NCBI GenBank assembly: GCA_028583415.1
Contig: CM053267.1
Span: 2,356,001 to 2,420,000, forward strand
Reading direction: 5' to 3'
DNA: 64,000 bases
Source of the DNA: Protea cynaroides
Taxonomy: Eukaryota; Streptophyta; Magnoliopsida; Proteales; Proteaceae
Position numbers and translations under genes: made by a program. This document shows, piece after piece, positions 1-9,097 of the stretch. Numbering within the stretch: position 1 is the first letter of the stretch; each line of letters begins with the position of its first letter. The notes beneath the pieces were generated by a model, which was not told the origin of the DNA, searched no databases, and was given only the letters and a program-made list of their open reading frames with translations.

Positions 1-876
1 CACTCCCGACTAGTGGAGAGATTTTTGAAGATGAAACCCAGAGAATTCAACGGCAAGCCGTCTGATCCATTGTGGCCAGCCCACTGGATAGACGAGATGG
101 AGAGAAATTTCCTCATGATGACTATCACAGAGGAAGAGAAAGTACTATGCGCCACCTTCATGCTCAAGGGCGACGCACACCATTGGTGGAAATCCATGAA
201 GACATATTTACTGACCAAGCACGCCCTACAGACCTGGGCTATATATATAGAAGCATTCTTCGAGAAATATTTTCTACGAAGCTTCAGAGATTCGATGGAG
301 AAGGAGTTCCTGAGCTTGTACCAGGGACAGATGACTGTAGACTCATATCAACAGCGCTACGAAGAGCTGTTTTTCTTTGCACCGGCTAGCATGCAAGAAG
401 AAGATACCAAAACCCGTAGGTTCGTCGCGGGACTAAGAGGAAGCATCAGAGAAAATGTTCTGGGCTTAGAGAAGAAAATTTACAACGAAGCTGTCTAGAT
501 TGCTCGAGTGATTGAATCGATCCAGAAGGAGAGTTACCTTACTCAGAACAGAGGCATTAAGAGACCAGCCGAAAACTCCTACAACGGAGGCAATAACAGG
601 ACGTATAAGCCCTTCCGTCCTTAGAACTTTACTACTGCACCCAAGACCACTTCAGCAGTGCAACCTCAGTCAAAGCCAAATTCTAAAGTCCTGAAGTGTT
701 TTAACTGCAACCAACCCGGGCATATGGCAAGGGAGTGCCCAAAGCCCAAGAAGCAGTTACATCAAGGACGGGTATATGCCGTTACGTCCGAGGATGCGGC
801 CGCATCACCCGATGTGGTCACAGGTATGACTGAAACTTTTAAAGTTGTGATTACATTGAATGAGCATGTAGACTAA
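1..876 (+). pseudogene. gag: gag of element A (partial, broken)
   Basis: Nucleocapsid-type polyprotein that would package element RNA into virus-like particles. The window opens in the retrotransposon gag domain (DPLWPAHWIDEMER and DAHHWWKS are visible). A CCHC zinc knuckle, C-X2-C-X4-H-X4-C, lies at 697-738. TAG stops at 496-498 and about 622-624 interrupt it; the sister copies have CAG there, so both look like C-to-T changes. The last part of the ORF runs into the intron-like segment and stops at 874-876. Trp is kept at the DAHHWW motif, where copies B and C have a stop. Confidence 0.9.
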
Positions 877-893
877 GTAAAGATAAATCACAG
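824..893 (+). other. Putative 70-nt intron between gag and pol (element A)
   Basis: The segment starts CACAG|GTATGA and ends ATCACAG|GTATTG, is A/T-rich, and has a branch-point-like GACTAAG about 20 nt before the acceptor. Read through, the frame reaches TAA at 874-876 and gives Gag alone. If removed, the gag frame continues in frame into protease at 894. Copies B, C, D and E keep both ends but have interior lengths of 70, 70, 68 and 69 nt, which a coding segment would not tolerate. The TCACAGGTAT direct repeat at both ends could alternatively allow precise deletion or slippage. Splicing itself is inferred. Confidence 0.7.
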
Positions 894-3800
894 GTATTGT
901 ACCTATAAATGGCGTACCCGCCAGAGTACTCTTCGATTCTGGAGCTACTCATTCATTTATATCTGTGTCATTTGGAAAGAAGACAAAATTACCCATCAAA
1001 ACATTAGACTACAAATTTCTTGTACGGTCACCGATGGGGTTAGAAGTGGAACTAGAGAAGGGTTATGGACCATGTCCAGTTCTCATTGGAGAGCAGACCT
1101 TAGATGCAACCTTGATACAACTTGAGATGACAGACTTTGATGTCATCTTGGGAATGGACTGGTTAGCTCGGCATTCTGCAAATTTGTTATGCGCCGAAAA
1201 AAAGCTAACATTCAAAGACAAAGAAGGGGCAGAATTCAGTTTCTCGGGAACCAAACTTCCCCAGAGACGCAAGCTCATACTTTCAGCATTAAAGGCTAAG
1301 AAGTGCCTTGACAAGGGATCAGTCGGGTATCTAGTATCAGTGGTCGACCTAACCAAGGAAGCGCCACAAATGGAAGATATTGATGTCGTGCGGGACTATC
1401 CTGACGTATTTCCAGAGGAACTACCTGTATTACCACCCGACCGAGCCACAGAGTTTGTGATAGACCTTGTACCTGGAGCCGCACCCGTATCAAAAGCACC
1501 TTATAGGATGGCTCCTATGGAACTGAAGGAACTAAAAGTGAAACTACAAGAATTGCTGGACAAGGGTTATATTCGACCCAGTATATCTCCATGGGGTGCA
1601 CCGGTGTTGTTCGTAAAGAAGAAGGATGGTAGCGTTCGATTATGTATCGACTATCGGGAGTTGAATAAACTGACAATCAAGAATCAATATCCACTACCTC
1701 GGATTGATGACTTGTTCGATCAGTTACAAGGAGCAAGAGTATTTTCTAAGATCGATCTTCGATCAGGCTATCATCAGCTGAAGATTAAAGAAGGTGATAT
1801 TCCAAAGACAGCATTCAGGACCAGATACGGACATTATGAATTTTTGGTTATGTCTTTCGGATTAACTAATGCACCGGCAACGTTCATGGAACTTATGAAC
1901 CGAGTTTTCCACGATATGTTGGATACGTCGGTTATAGTATTTTTTGATGACATATTGGTATATTCCAAGGAGAAGGAAACCCATATCAAGAACCTAAACG
2001 CAGCCCTACAACGTTTAAGGAAAGAGAAGCTTTATGCCAAATTTTCAAAGTGCGAGTTTTGGCTAAGTGAAGTCGCATTCCTAGGCCATGTAGTATCCGC
2101 TGAAGGAATCAAAGTGGACCCCAGCAAAATCGAGGCTATTGTGAAGTGGGAAGCTCCAAAGAGTGTTTCAAAAATCAGAAGTTTTCTGGGTCTAGCTGGT
2201 TATTATCGGAGATTCGTAGAAGACTATTCTCGGATTGTCGTACCTCTCACCAGTATGACTAAGAAAGGTGAAAAGTTTGTGTGGACGGATAAATGTGAGA
2301 AGAGCTTCCAGACATTGAAATCCAGATTGATATCCGCCCCGATTTTGACTATTCCTATTCCAGGACAGACGTTTACCTTATACACCGATGCGTCGGGATT
2401 GGGATTAGGATGTGTGCTTATGCAAGGAGAGCAAGTAATTGTGTATGCCTCGAGACAGTCGAAGGTACATGAGAAAAATTACCCCACTCATGATTTGGAG
2501 TTAGCGGCGGTAGTACATGCTGTCAAGATATGAAGACATTACCTATATGGGGAGAAATTCCAGATTAAGTCGGACAATAAAAGTCTTACTTATTTATTTA
2601 ATCAGAAAGAGTTGAATGTGAGACAAAGAAGACGGTTGGAACTATTGAAAGACTATGGTTGTGATATCCAGTATCATCCAGGAAAAGCGAACGTGGTAGC
2701 GGATGCATTGAGCAGAAAAGCAATGATAAAATCTCAAGGAGAAGTTAGCACGACTGCAGCAATGTGTACCAATGGAATGGTGTTTAATCACGGCAACGAG
2801 CAGTATGTGATAGATACAACGGATGAATCAGCCAACGAAGGGTTTATTCATCGGTTTTCGAATATGTTCGCGGCATTGAAGATTATACCGGATATAGTGG
2901 ACGAAGTGAAGACAGATAACAAAGCAGATCCTTATCTGAGAACAGTACAAGAAGATATTGAGAAAGGTAGGACTAACCCTGAGTTCACCTTGGATGACGA
3001 GAAAGTACTAAAATACAAAGGAAGAATATGTGTACACGAAGCGGAAAGTATGGACATTAGACACCGGAACGATGAAAGAAGCCCATACCACCACCTATTC
3101 GATACATCCTGGAAGTACAAAAATGTATCATGATCTGAAGAAACTATATTGGTGGAGAGGAATGAAAGCAGATGTAGCCAAGTTCGTGTCTCAATGCCTA
3201 AATTGTCAGAAAGTAAAGGCCGAACGACAAAGACCCGCAGGACTGTTACAGCCATTATCGGAACCAGCATGGAAATGGGACAATATCACTATGGACTTCG
3301 TCACGGGACTACCATTGACTCCTCGAGTAGTTGACGCAGTTTGGGTGAATGTGGACCGTCTGACTAAAACAGCTTGCTTCATACCTATACGACCTCAGTA
3401 TACACTGGAAAGGTTAGCGAAGCTATATGTGGATAATATTGTTCGATTACATGGTGTTCCAGAAAGCATTGTGTTGGATAGAGATCCACGATTTACTTCC
3501 AAATTTTGGGAAGGATTACAGAAGGCTATGGTACAACGTTGAAGTTCAGTACTGCATTCCACCCACAGACAGATGGACAGTCAGAGTGTACCATTCAGAT
3601 TCTAGAAGACATGCTACAAGCATGTGTAATTGATTTCAAGGGATCATGGGATGAAAGATTACCATTGATCGAGTTCGCTTATAATAACAGCTATCAGGCT
3701 ACTATACAGATGTCACCTTATGAAGCACTGTATGGCAGAAAGTGTCGAACTCCCTTGTTTTGGAATGAAATTTGGAGAACGAGTGGTCGACATCATCAAG

Positions 3801-4346
3801 GAAAGAGTGAGAACAGCTCAGAACCGTCAGAAGGAATATGCAGATACTCGCCGAAGAGATCTGGAGTTCGCAGTAGGTGATAAAGTATTTTTGAAAGTAT
3901 TGCCCATGTGAGGATTGAAGAGGTTCGGACAGAAAGGGAAGCTAAGTCCAAGATATGTCGGGCCGTATGAAATTCTAGCTAAGCGTAGAAAAGTAGCTTA
4001 TCAGTTAGCACTACCACCATCTATGTCAAGTGTACATGACGTATTTCACATTTCTCTATTGAAGAAGTATGTCAAGGACCCAATGCATGTTTTGACAGTG
4101 GATTTGCCAGAATTGACTGATGATTTGACATTTGAAGTAACACCAACAGAAATCACTAGTCGAAAGGTTCAACGTCTACGCAACAGAGATATCTACTATG
4201 TTAAGGTTACATGGAAAAGTAGAGACATGGAAGAAATTACATGGGAAGAAGAAAATGCTATGCGAAAGCAATACCCTCATTTATTTGATTCAGAAGGTAC
4301 GTACAATTTCGAGGACGAAATTTTTATAAGTTGGGGGGAGTTGTAA
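894..4346 (+). pseudogene. pol: pol of element A: protease, RT, RNase H, integrase, chromodomain (broken)
   Basis: Protease DSGATHSF begins at 935. RT follows from about 1500 with KKKDGS near 1614 and the catalytic Asp pair at 1946-1951 (FFDDIL). RNase H has YTDAS near 2380. The integrase zinc region and catalytic core lie at about 3060-3700, and a chromodomain at about 4130-4290. Breaks: TGA at 2531-2533 in RNase H (a Trp codon in copy D), an extra base near 3063, one missing base near 3532, about 45 nt deleted near 3780, and TGA at 3909-3911. The final TAA (4344-4346) lies in the first bases of the LTR. The RNase H stop and the 3532 frameshift also occur in copy B. Confidence 0.92.
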
Positions 4347-4484
4347 GACCCGTGTCAATCTAACCCGGTCTTACCACCTTGAACCAGGTTTACCCATTAT
4401 GGTCGAGTCAAATGGACCAAGGACGTGAAGGAGATCGAGATCCCAGGTATCAAATCGACCCAAAAACAATTAAAATAGGGGAAG

Positions 4485-4714
4485 AGTTGCATACCCAGCT
4501 AAGCAGGGTCGGACCTCCCAAAACAGAAAGTCAGACCCTCAGTTTTGAAGGGAGGGTCGGACAGCTTAAGACCCTAGGGTCGACGGGATCATCGACCCTC
4601 CCATCAACCCTCGGATTCTGCCGAATATAGAAATTGGAAAATTTCTTAATTTTTGATTGGGATTCTTTCCTAATCTCAGAAGGACTTATTTAGGATGTTC
4701 CTACACTATTTAAA
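4485..4714 (+). promoter_or_regulatory. LTR promoter: GGGTCGA cluster plus TATA box
   Basis: TATTTAAA at 4707-4714 is followed by GGACGTCCCTAAGCC; the equivalent place in other LTRs carries TATAAATA before GGACGTCCC. Transcription would start roughly 30 nt downstream, in the stretch before CACAACCCTAAT. Upstream, 4485-4615 has repeated GGGTCGA/TCGACCC half-sites in both orientations. The TATA call rests on position and conservation; a protein-binding role for the cluster is inferred. Confidence 0.65.
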
Positions 4715-4856
4715 GGACGTCCCTAAGCCACTTTCACTCCTTTCACAACCCTAATCGAATTGAGAGAAAAAGAGGAGAAGGAAAGAGGAAGAAGAAAGGA
4801 AAGGAAGAAAAATTAAGCCAAAAGAGAAGAGTTGCAGGGAAAAGTTATCTTCTCAG

Positions 4857-6226
4857 GTATGGATACTAATTCCATGAATTTCTACAGACATTAGGTTAGT
4901 AATTGTTGAGAGTGTGATCTCGGAGAAACCCAAACCATCAATCCATGGTTAGGTTTCCATGGAAAACCCTAGGAGAATGCATGAAAGCTATCTAGGTGGA
5001 TAATTCATGGTTTCAGACCATGGAATGAATGTTGAATGGAATGTAGAAGCAAGCCATAGGGCCCCAAACACGAAGAATGGACTAAAAAGTGGAAATTGGA
5101 CCAAAGTGCACAGAGGGTCGCACCGAGGGTCGATGACCATCCGACCCTAGGTGTTCCTGACCATCGACCCTCAGATTCGGGAAGTCCAGAAGAGGGGAGG
5201 GTCGATACACCCATCGACCCTAGCATCGACCCTCAGTTGACAGAATAGTTTTTAAATTGAGAATTAATTCTAATTAAATTTTATCGACTTTGTTAGGTCT
5301 TCTAGCAATATAATAACATTATAAAGGTGATTCTAAAGCTTGGAAAAGTATCTTATAGCAAGTTAAGGTGAGGAACCTTAACCCCAAACTAAATTGGTTA
5401 ATAATAAACTATTTTCTATTTCTTGAGTCCTATGCTATGCTTGATTCTATGCGAATATGTTTGTAATGTGCATACAGCATGCCATCCAATATTTCTATTA
5501 CTTGTTCAGGCATATTTACTTTATTGTTTATAACATGATGATGATGATGATGATAGGAATAGGCATGTGCTTGTATGTGTGTGGTTGATGTGTTTGATGC
5601 GAGCGAGTATCAGGGGAGGTGTGATGAGAACGTCAATAAACGTTAACCTTTGGCGGGTCTCAGCACTTTTGCTCTATCTCTAACTCAAGTCTTGTGCATT
5701 AGCATCGTCGTATCGCCATTACTTTAGCAGAACTATTATGTCATAGAGTATCAGGGGAGGTGGTCTCGGTCCTTGTAGTCTCTGACTCTACCGGAGGGCC
5801 TTAGCTCTATCTCTATGGACATTCTGAGGGATGCTGGGGTGAGGCCTTGGATACACTTTTGGCATTAGGATTGGTTAGTTGCGAGCCCAGTTTGCAGCCC
5901 TCGCCAATAGGGGCTTACGTGTTGGTATGACACTATATAGCAATAAACGTAACCTTTGTTATATAATGTTCATGATTGGGTGCATGTGAGTTGACGATAA
6001 ACGTGATCTTTGGGTAACGTCACACACTCGTGTATAGAGGCAGAGTCAATAAACGCGACCTTTGGCTACCTAAACCTTTCTATTGCATACAGTAAACTTA
6101 TATACCAGACCAAAGATATAAATTGATTTTTTGCATGCATATGTATTGTTGCATTGTTTTGGCTACTCACTGAGCCGTGATGTGTGCTCACCCCTCGACG
6201 TCGAATATTTTTAGTTGATGATGCAG
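4857..6226 (+). other. Putative intron inside the LTR
   Basis: Donor TTCTCAG|GTATGG at 4856/4857 and acceptor TTTTTAGTTGATGATGCAG at 6226/6227 recur at matching places in the other LTRs (for example donor 27310 and acceptor 28640 in LTR D). Removing the 1370 nt would bring the leader next to the 40-codon ORF. The interval also holds the second GGGTCGA cluster. No in-frame ATG is seen in the short upstream exon of this copy, so what spliced RNA would encode is open. Confidence 0.45.
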
Positions 6227-6348
6227 GTTATACGGTTGAAGATTATATAAATGCTTCTGCGTATGGGACGGTAGCGGCGATGGAAGCTGGAGCAGAAGAG
6301 GATACACACGACTCCTCTTGCGAATGCAACTCGTGTCTATTTGATTAG
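6226..6348 (+). CDS. LTR mini-ORF, copy AB (40 codons + stop)
   Basis: The conserved unit begins at the Gly codon spanning the acceptor-like site and ends TAG at 6346-6348. It reads as an acidic peptide with VEDYIN near its start, a central VAAM, and C-terminal CECNSC (C-x-C-x-x-C). Compared with LTR M, nine codons differ silently and about seven change the residue (hand count), far more silent change than drift predicts. No known family recognised. The initiation codon is unknown: frames upstream of the acceptor differ between copies. Confidence 0.6.
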   Translation, partial: GYTVEDYINASAYGTVAAMEAGAEEDTHDSSCECNSCLFD

Positions 6349-6636
6349 ATGTTTTATAGGTTTCTTTATTTGGATTTATTAAAAACTTGTATTGATATTT
6401 ACTTATGTCTCGGTTGATACATAGTAATTTGCTATTAAATTATTAATATCATCTTAGTTTCTCAGTTCATCTTATTATAAGACTTCCGCTATTGTGTATT
6501 TACTCTGATTATGATTGTGGATGTGTGTGAGTTTGGATAACGCGGGGATAGCCTATTTGAGATCCTGGTTGAACCGTTGGTTTGTTAGCGGTTCATCACA
6601 TCATTCTGAATAGTGCAGAATTGGGGTGTGACAACT

Positions 6637-6648
6637 TGGTATCAGAGC
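6637..6648 (+). promoter_or_regulatory. Primer-binding site (initiator-Met tRNA type)
   Basis: TGGTATCAGAGC lies three bases after the LTR end and matches the complement of the plant initiator-Met tRNA 3' end, the primer for minus-strand DNA synthesis in Tekay-type chromoviruses. Confidence 0.9.
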
Positions 6649-6914
6649 ATGTCAGGCCTTGCCCGCCGAACTAACATACATTCGAGACAATTGTGAACTG
6701 AGATAGGATAAAAGTAAAACAGTAATATTAACACATTATAAGCACAAGTGATGTTTGAGACCAAATTTAAAAAGAGAATAATACAACTATTAAAGGGGAA
6801 ACATGTTACATACAATTAGAGAGAGAAAAAAAAGATGTATATACTTAATGAAAGCAGAGTACAGTCCACAACCCGGACAGTTACTCTGTAGTACAAGGAA
6901 AAATAAAAGTACAC

Positions 6915-8240
6915 TCAGGAAGCTGGAGGCGTAGGAGGAGGCGGTGCCTCACGGTCTCTGTCGTAGTCCTCAGCATAGACTCTAGTCAACCAGGCTATCT
7001 GAGTCTGGGTCGTCGGTAGACTAGCTGTGAGACCGGCTATCCTCTGATCAGTCGCACGCTGCACCTCTAGGATCTCTCCCATCCGTGCGTCTGATGCGTG
7101 CTGAGCAGCCAACAGCTCATCCATCCTCAGATCAGATCTGCGCTGAGCATCCCAGATCTCCTGCAGCATCTCCATCATGGCTGAAGGTGGAAGTGAAGGA
7201 TCAGCCGAATGGGAAGGACCAGCTTCAGGTGCAGGAGCCGCCGCAGAAAAAGTACCAACTCCAGCCGCATGTGTAGGTGATGGCGGTGGTATCGAGTCAA
7301 CGTCCATATACATACGATCGTCATCGTCGACCGGATCCCCACGAGCTCTAGCAGCAGCAGCAGCAGCCTCAACATCATCCATCTCGACCCGAGTATGAGG
7401 GCGCACCATCGCGTTCCTCTCCTCATCACTAACCTCAGCATCTCGCAGCCCCATCTTGTAGATAGCCTCCCAATCTAGAGGCGACAAGAAGGTCTTCTCC
7501 TGGATCTTCTCATCTACCAGATCCACCCCCAGACGGGTCAGTAGCACTGTAATCATGCGTCCATATGTTAGATTACCCCTATGACCGGACAATGTAGCAC
7601 TAATCATGGTTCGGATGATGATGTATGGAAGGCAGACGGGCTGTCGAGTGCATATACTGTATATCAGGAACTGGGTCAGCTGAGACACCCTCTCATAGTG
7701 CCCACTTTGCGGGATCAGATTATGCTAGATAATCTTACAGAAGACCCGTGGAGCCGGACGCAAGTAACAGGCTCTCATCTGCCAGCGATCAGGGCATAAC
7801 AGCTGGTTGTCGATCTCTGCCCTCATCTCCATCTCAACAAATTGTGGCTCTCCCGGCGCACAGTACACCATGGGGCCATCATAGGGAATTCCCAACAGAT
7901 CGGCCAGCTACCGATAATCAAAGGAAATGTGCACCCCCTTGACGTAACTGGTGGTGCACAACTCCTGACCATGCTCAATGTCATTGTAATTCCCCACCAC
8001 TTGGAGATTACAATAGAACTGGTGCACCAAATCTGGACATGTGCACGCGTCGTATGTGATGATAGGGAGCCACCCCATATCACCCAATGCTCCCTCTACA
8101 TTGAACAAGGCTAGCTCAGCCAAGTTCACCATGCGACCTCCTTCCACTTTCTTACGGGCATAGTCAGCATATTGTGCCTCAGCTTCATTCGAACGGAAGC
8201 GAAGTGGATCACGCACTCTGGGTACCTTGGTACGAGCCAT
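6915..8240 (-). pseudogene. Antisense gene (aORF) of element B, 441 codons with breaks
   Basis: ATG at 8240 reads MARTKVPRVRDPLRF, and the frame can be followed with few breaks to TGA at 6915-6917. The N-terminal half (FRSNEAEAQYADYARKKVE, then a GWLP motif and FYCNL) resembles the 'putative plant transposon protein' domain known from antisense ORFs of some plant Ty3/gypsy elements; that match is from memory. The C-terminal part has an acidic/Ala-rich linker and a heptad-like stretch (7020-7180), a likely coiled coil. Breaks lie near 7908 and 7718-7730. A splice-acceptor-like TTTTGCAG sits just upstream of the ATG. Function unknown. Confidence 0.7.
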
Positions 8241-8245
8241 AGTAT

Positions 8246-8689
8246 CTGCAAAATAAGAAAGAGAAAGGAAACAAGGAGTTAATAGGATAAAAATCTGAAA
8301 TTTGATGTAATAACGACGTAAGTTGACCATAAAGCCCCATTTCTCACCATTCAAGTGGGCATGAGAACTTACGTAGGTTAAAACATATCCTACAACCCAC
8401 ATACAGTAGGAAATTTTAACTGACGAATCTCAATTTAAAGAAATTCAAGAAAAATCAAAAATTTCGACAAATTTGGGCAAAAAACAGAAAATTTTAAGTT
8501 TCTCGATAACCAACCGATGAAACTCAAAAAATTTTGAGGACTTTCGTTCCTCGAGACACCAATAACAAAAGCCCCCAATAAAAATCAAATTTTTACGGTT
8601 GGAAAAAGTTTAATTTGGAAAATACAAGTTGAACGTGCGAAAACCTTGAAATGGAAACCTAAAAACAGGTAAAAAATGGGAATACATAC
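8246..8689 (-). other. Putative 5'UTR intron of the antisense gene (B)
   Basis: On the - strand a strong donor, CTACAG|GTATGT, at 8690/8689 and a pyrimidine-rich acceptor ending TTTTGCAG at 8246 enclose 444 nt with no ORF of note. The acceptor is five bases before the antisense ATG. Element H has the same plan with a different sequence (35749-36259), which supports a real intron. Confidence 0.55.
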
Positions 8690-8692
8690 CTG

Positions 8693-9000
8693 TAGGGATG
8701 AAGTGGACGTTGAAACCCGGAGTCAAACCGATCAAAAACGGTAGAGTAGCACTGTAGCAACTCAGAGAGGAGAGACGAGTCAAAACGGATGAGGAATAGT
8801 GAGAAATGACCCAGAATCGGATCTTAAAAATCTGATTTTTGGTCCGAGGGTCGGACAATTCGACTAGTACAATCGACCCTCGAATCGACCCTCCCAACGA
8901 CCCTCGAATCGACCCTCAGCTCTCGGGAAGAACAGGTCATTCCCAGGGTCGGAAACTAAGGGTCGGACACACCAGCGACCCTCACCATCGACCCTGCATA
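8693..9000 (-). promoter_or_regulatory. Putative antisense promoter and exon 1 with GGGTCGA cluster
   Basis: 8693-8835 (- strand) would be exon 1 leading to the donor at 8690. Immediately upstream, 8840-9000 holds dense GGGTCGA/TCGACCC half-sites in both orientations, the same motif that flanks the sense TATA box in the LTR. Its place upstream of the antisense exon and about 100-250 nt before gag suggests a promoter element. I found no clear TATA box for this strand. Confidence 0.4.
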
Positions 9001-9097
9001 GAAAAGACATCATTTTTTTTATAAAATGAGCTAGAATTGGAATTGATTATTGGTTAGCGTGCCTACATGAAATATAAATGACTTCTCACCTATTTTG

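Larger units (their letters stand above)
1..4341 (+). mobile_element. Chromovirus element A, internal region (5' end outside window)
   Basis: The order is gag, zinc knuckle, protease, reverse transcriptase, RNase H, integrase and chromodomain, then a purine-rich tract (TTGGGGGGAG, 4331-4340) directly before an LTR. This order with a C-terminal chromodomain defines Ty3/gypsy chromoviruses; a Tekay/Del-type assignment is inferred from the overall protein sequence and the initiator-Met primer site of the neighbouring element. It begins inside gag at the window edge and is closely similar to 9552-13823. Several stops and frameshifts make it non-autonomous. Confidence 0.93.
4342..6633 (+). mobile_element. 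LTR shared by elements A and B (2292 bp)
   Basis: It starts TGTAAGACCCG just after a polypurine tract and ends GGGGTGTGACA, followed by a primer-binding site, so it is both the 3' LTR of A and the 5' LTR of B. Inside, in order: GGGTCGA-type cluster (4485-4615), TATA box (4707-4714), purine-rich leader, splice-donor-like CAG|GTATGG (4857), second cluster (5105-5240), four copies of an AATAAACG motif (5630-6065), acceptor-like site (6225-6226) and a 40-codon ORF. The same module order recurs in eight other LTRs here. Confidence 0.93.

Noticed and set aside
1063..1356. 97-codon - strand ORF, repeated at 10615-10908 and 23489-23875
   Set aside because: It lies opposite conserved protease coding and is kept because the + strand protein is conserved; no promoter or splice plan like that of the true antisense gene.
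6637..6648. Possible tRNA gene at TGGTATCAGAGC
   Set aside because: Only the 12-nt complement of a tRNA 3' end is present; it is a primer-binding site.
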